5,974 nt of DNA from an uncultured Rikenellaceae bacterium (GTDB lineage Bacteria; Bacteroidota; Bacteroidia; Bacteroidales; Rikenellaceae). The position numbers were made by a program, and so were the translations under genes. The DNA lies in assembly GCA_947054185.1 (NCBI GenBank), contig CAMRVW010000122.1, positions 1 to 5,974 on the forward strand. The letters run 5' to 3'. Position 1 is the stretch's first letter, and the number at the start of each line of letters is the position of its first letter. The notes below the pieces were generated by a model. It did not search any database. It had not been told where the DNA came from and worked only from the letters and a program-made list of their open reading frames with translations. This document shows positions 5,101 to 5,974 of this stretch, piece by piece.

Positions 5101-5514
5101 TTATTTGAATAATTTGTAAACCTCGGTTACCACGATCGACAAGATCGCGACACCAAAGGCGATGTAAGTGGTGATCAAACCGGTATCGCTCAGACGAAGC
5201 TCCGTCGGGTTAACATAAGTGTTAGACGGGGTCTGTATCGGGGTGGCATCGGAAAGAGCGTAAGCGATCAAAACAATCACCGCAACGATTGCCAAGCCGA
5301 TAAGCGAACGCAAGGCCGATTTGGGGTTCTTTGCAATGTTGAATATGGGAAGCACCACAACCGCAGCCAACGCCATACCGATCATCGCATAAGTCCATCT
5401 CAGCATCATGTCAACCTCCGGTTGCGGCTCCGCTCCCTGTGAAAAGAAGGGGATCGCCACAATCAAGACAGAGATGACAATCAACACGATTCTTATGATT
5501 GATAAGTATTTCAT
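5101..5514 (-). CDS. Four-helix membrane protein of unknown function in the exb operon
   Basis: I do not recognise a named family in this 137-aa protein. It has four hydrophobic segments: about 6-25, 38-59, 69-87 and 111-132. Loops are short; the first (26-37, QGAEPQPEVDMM) and third (about 88-110, with Pro, Thr, Asn and Ser) are likely outside, and the second (NIAKNPKSALRS) is basic and likely cytoplasmic, which puts both ends in the cytoplasm. It lies 55 bases after the exbB-like gene and 40 bases before the first exbD, all on one strand, so it should be made with the motor proteins. A part as a subunit or assembly partner of the ExbB/ExbD complex is likely from position alone. The start at 5514 opens directly into the first helix, with no upstream Met in view. 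Confidence 0.8.
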   Translation of the reverse strand: MKYLSIIRIVLIVISVLIVAIPFFSQGAEPQPEVDMMLRWTYAMIGMALAAVVVLPIFNIAKNPKSALRSLIGLAIVAVIVLIAYALSDATPIQTPSNTYVNPTELRLSDTGLITTYIAFGVAILSIVVTEVYKLFK

Positions 5515-5569
5515 GATTTTTTCGGTGGTTTTAAAATGTAAAAACCTAAACTTGCCCGAAGGCTGTTAA

Positions 5570-5974
5570 TTAGCGGTTCTTCTGGTTGTATTTGGTGATG
5601 ATGTCCATCAGAGAGATAGAAGAGTCTTCCATGCTCAACACCAAACCGTCAATCTTGGCAACAAGATAGTTATAGAACAACTGGAGGATAATAGCGACGA
5701 TAAGACCGCCCACGGTTGTAAGAAGGGCCACCTTGATACCGCCTGCCACGAGGGTGGGAGACACGTCGCCGGCAACGGTGATAGAGTCGAATGCCTCGAT
5801 CATACCCACAACCGTACCCAAGAAACCGAGCATGGGGGCAAGAGCGATGAACAGAGAGATCCATGAAAGGCCGCTCTCGAGCTGACCCATTTGGACAGAA
5901 CCGTAAGAGACAACCGATTTCTCAACCACCTCAACGCCCTCGTTATAACGATCCAAACCCTGATAGAAGATGCT
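5570..5974 (-). CDS. exbB: ExbB/TolQ/MotA family proton channel, cut by the window edge
   Basis: The C-terminal 134 residues of an ExbB-type protein are visible; the frame runs off the right edge with no start. The two pore helices are clear: WISLFIALAPMLGFLGTVVGM with the family GTV.G motif, whose Thr matches Thr148 of E. coli ExbB, and GGIKVALLTTVGGLIVAII with a Thr at the place of Thr181. Where E. coli ExbB and TolQ have Glu (position 176, in AEALLATA), this protein has Val, with Lys next to it. The C terminus is short (DIITKYNQKNR). With the two ExbD proteins it would form a proton-driven complex in the inner membrane. TolQ or another member of the family cannot be excluded, since the N-terminal helix is missing and no tonB, tolA or tolB is seen. 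Confidence 0.88.
   Translation of the reverse strand, partial: SIFYQGLDRYNEGVEVVEKSVVSYGSVQMGQLESGLSWISLFIALAPMLGFLGTVVGMIEAFDSITVAGDVSPTLVAGGIKVALLTTVGGLIVAIILQLFYNYLVAKIDGLVLSMEDSSISLMDIITKYNQKNR

Overview
The window reads as a chromosomal segment from a member of the Bacteroidales. Three things point there: the -7 promoter boxes of the form TAnnTTTG, the near absence of Shine-Dalgarno sequences, and the protein set (a Bacteroidetes-type ExbB/ExbD/ExbD cluster, a RibD with the family's KWAQT.DG motif, and a DEDDy 3'-5' exonuclease). Genus cannot be fixed from the sequence alone.

Layout from left to right. Positions 1-234 are non-coding, with an inverted repeat at 65-122 and a worn copy of a GC-rich repeat at 150-190. 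A 3'-5' exonuclease gene occupies 235-990 on the minus strand, with a promoter box almost touching its start codon. From 991 to 1386 there is a divergent intergenic region. Its main feature is a 121-nt, three-segment hairpin (1171-1291) with a promoter-like box just upstream; I treat it as a candidate structured RNA, possibly a 6S-like RNA. An acyltransferase-3 family membrane protein follows at 1387-2508 on the plus strand. Between it and the convergent ribD (2695-3831, minus) sits a 150-nt symmetric repeat with a perfect 23-bp stem, whose core is the repeat also seen at 150-190.

The right third is one minus-strand operon, read from the right edge: exbB-like (cut by the window end), a 137-aa four-helix membrane protein of unknown function, and two different exbD genes joined by a TAATG overlap. 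A perfect 26-bp inverted repeat follows the last exbD, and ribD then has its own good Bacteroides-type promoter.

Functionally, the ExbB/ExbD proteins would form an inner-membrane proton-driven motor, most likely energising TonB-dependent or related envelope processes. RibD supplies two consecutive steps of riboflavin synthesis. The exonuclease and acyltransferase are isolated genes with no evident link to each other. The least explained parts are the large hairpin, the paired repeats, and the membrane protein placed between exbB and the exbD pair.
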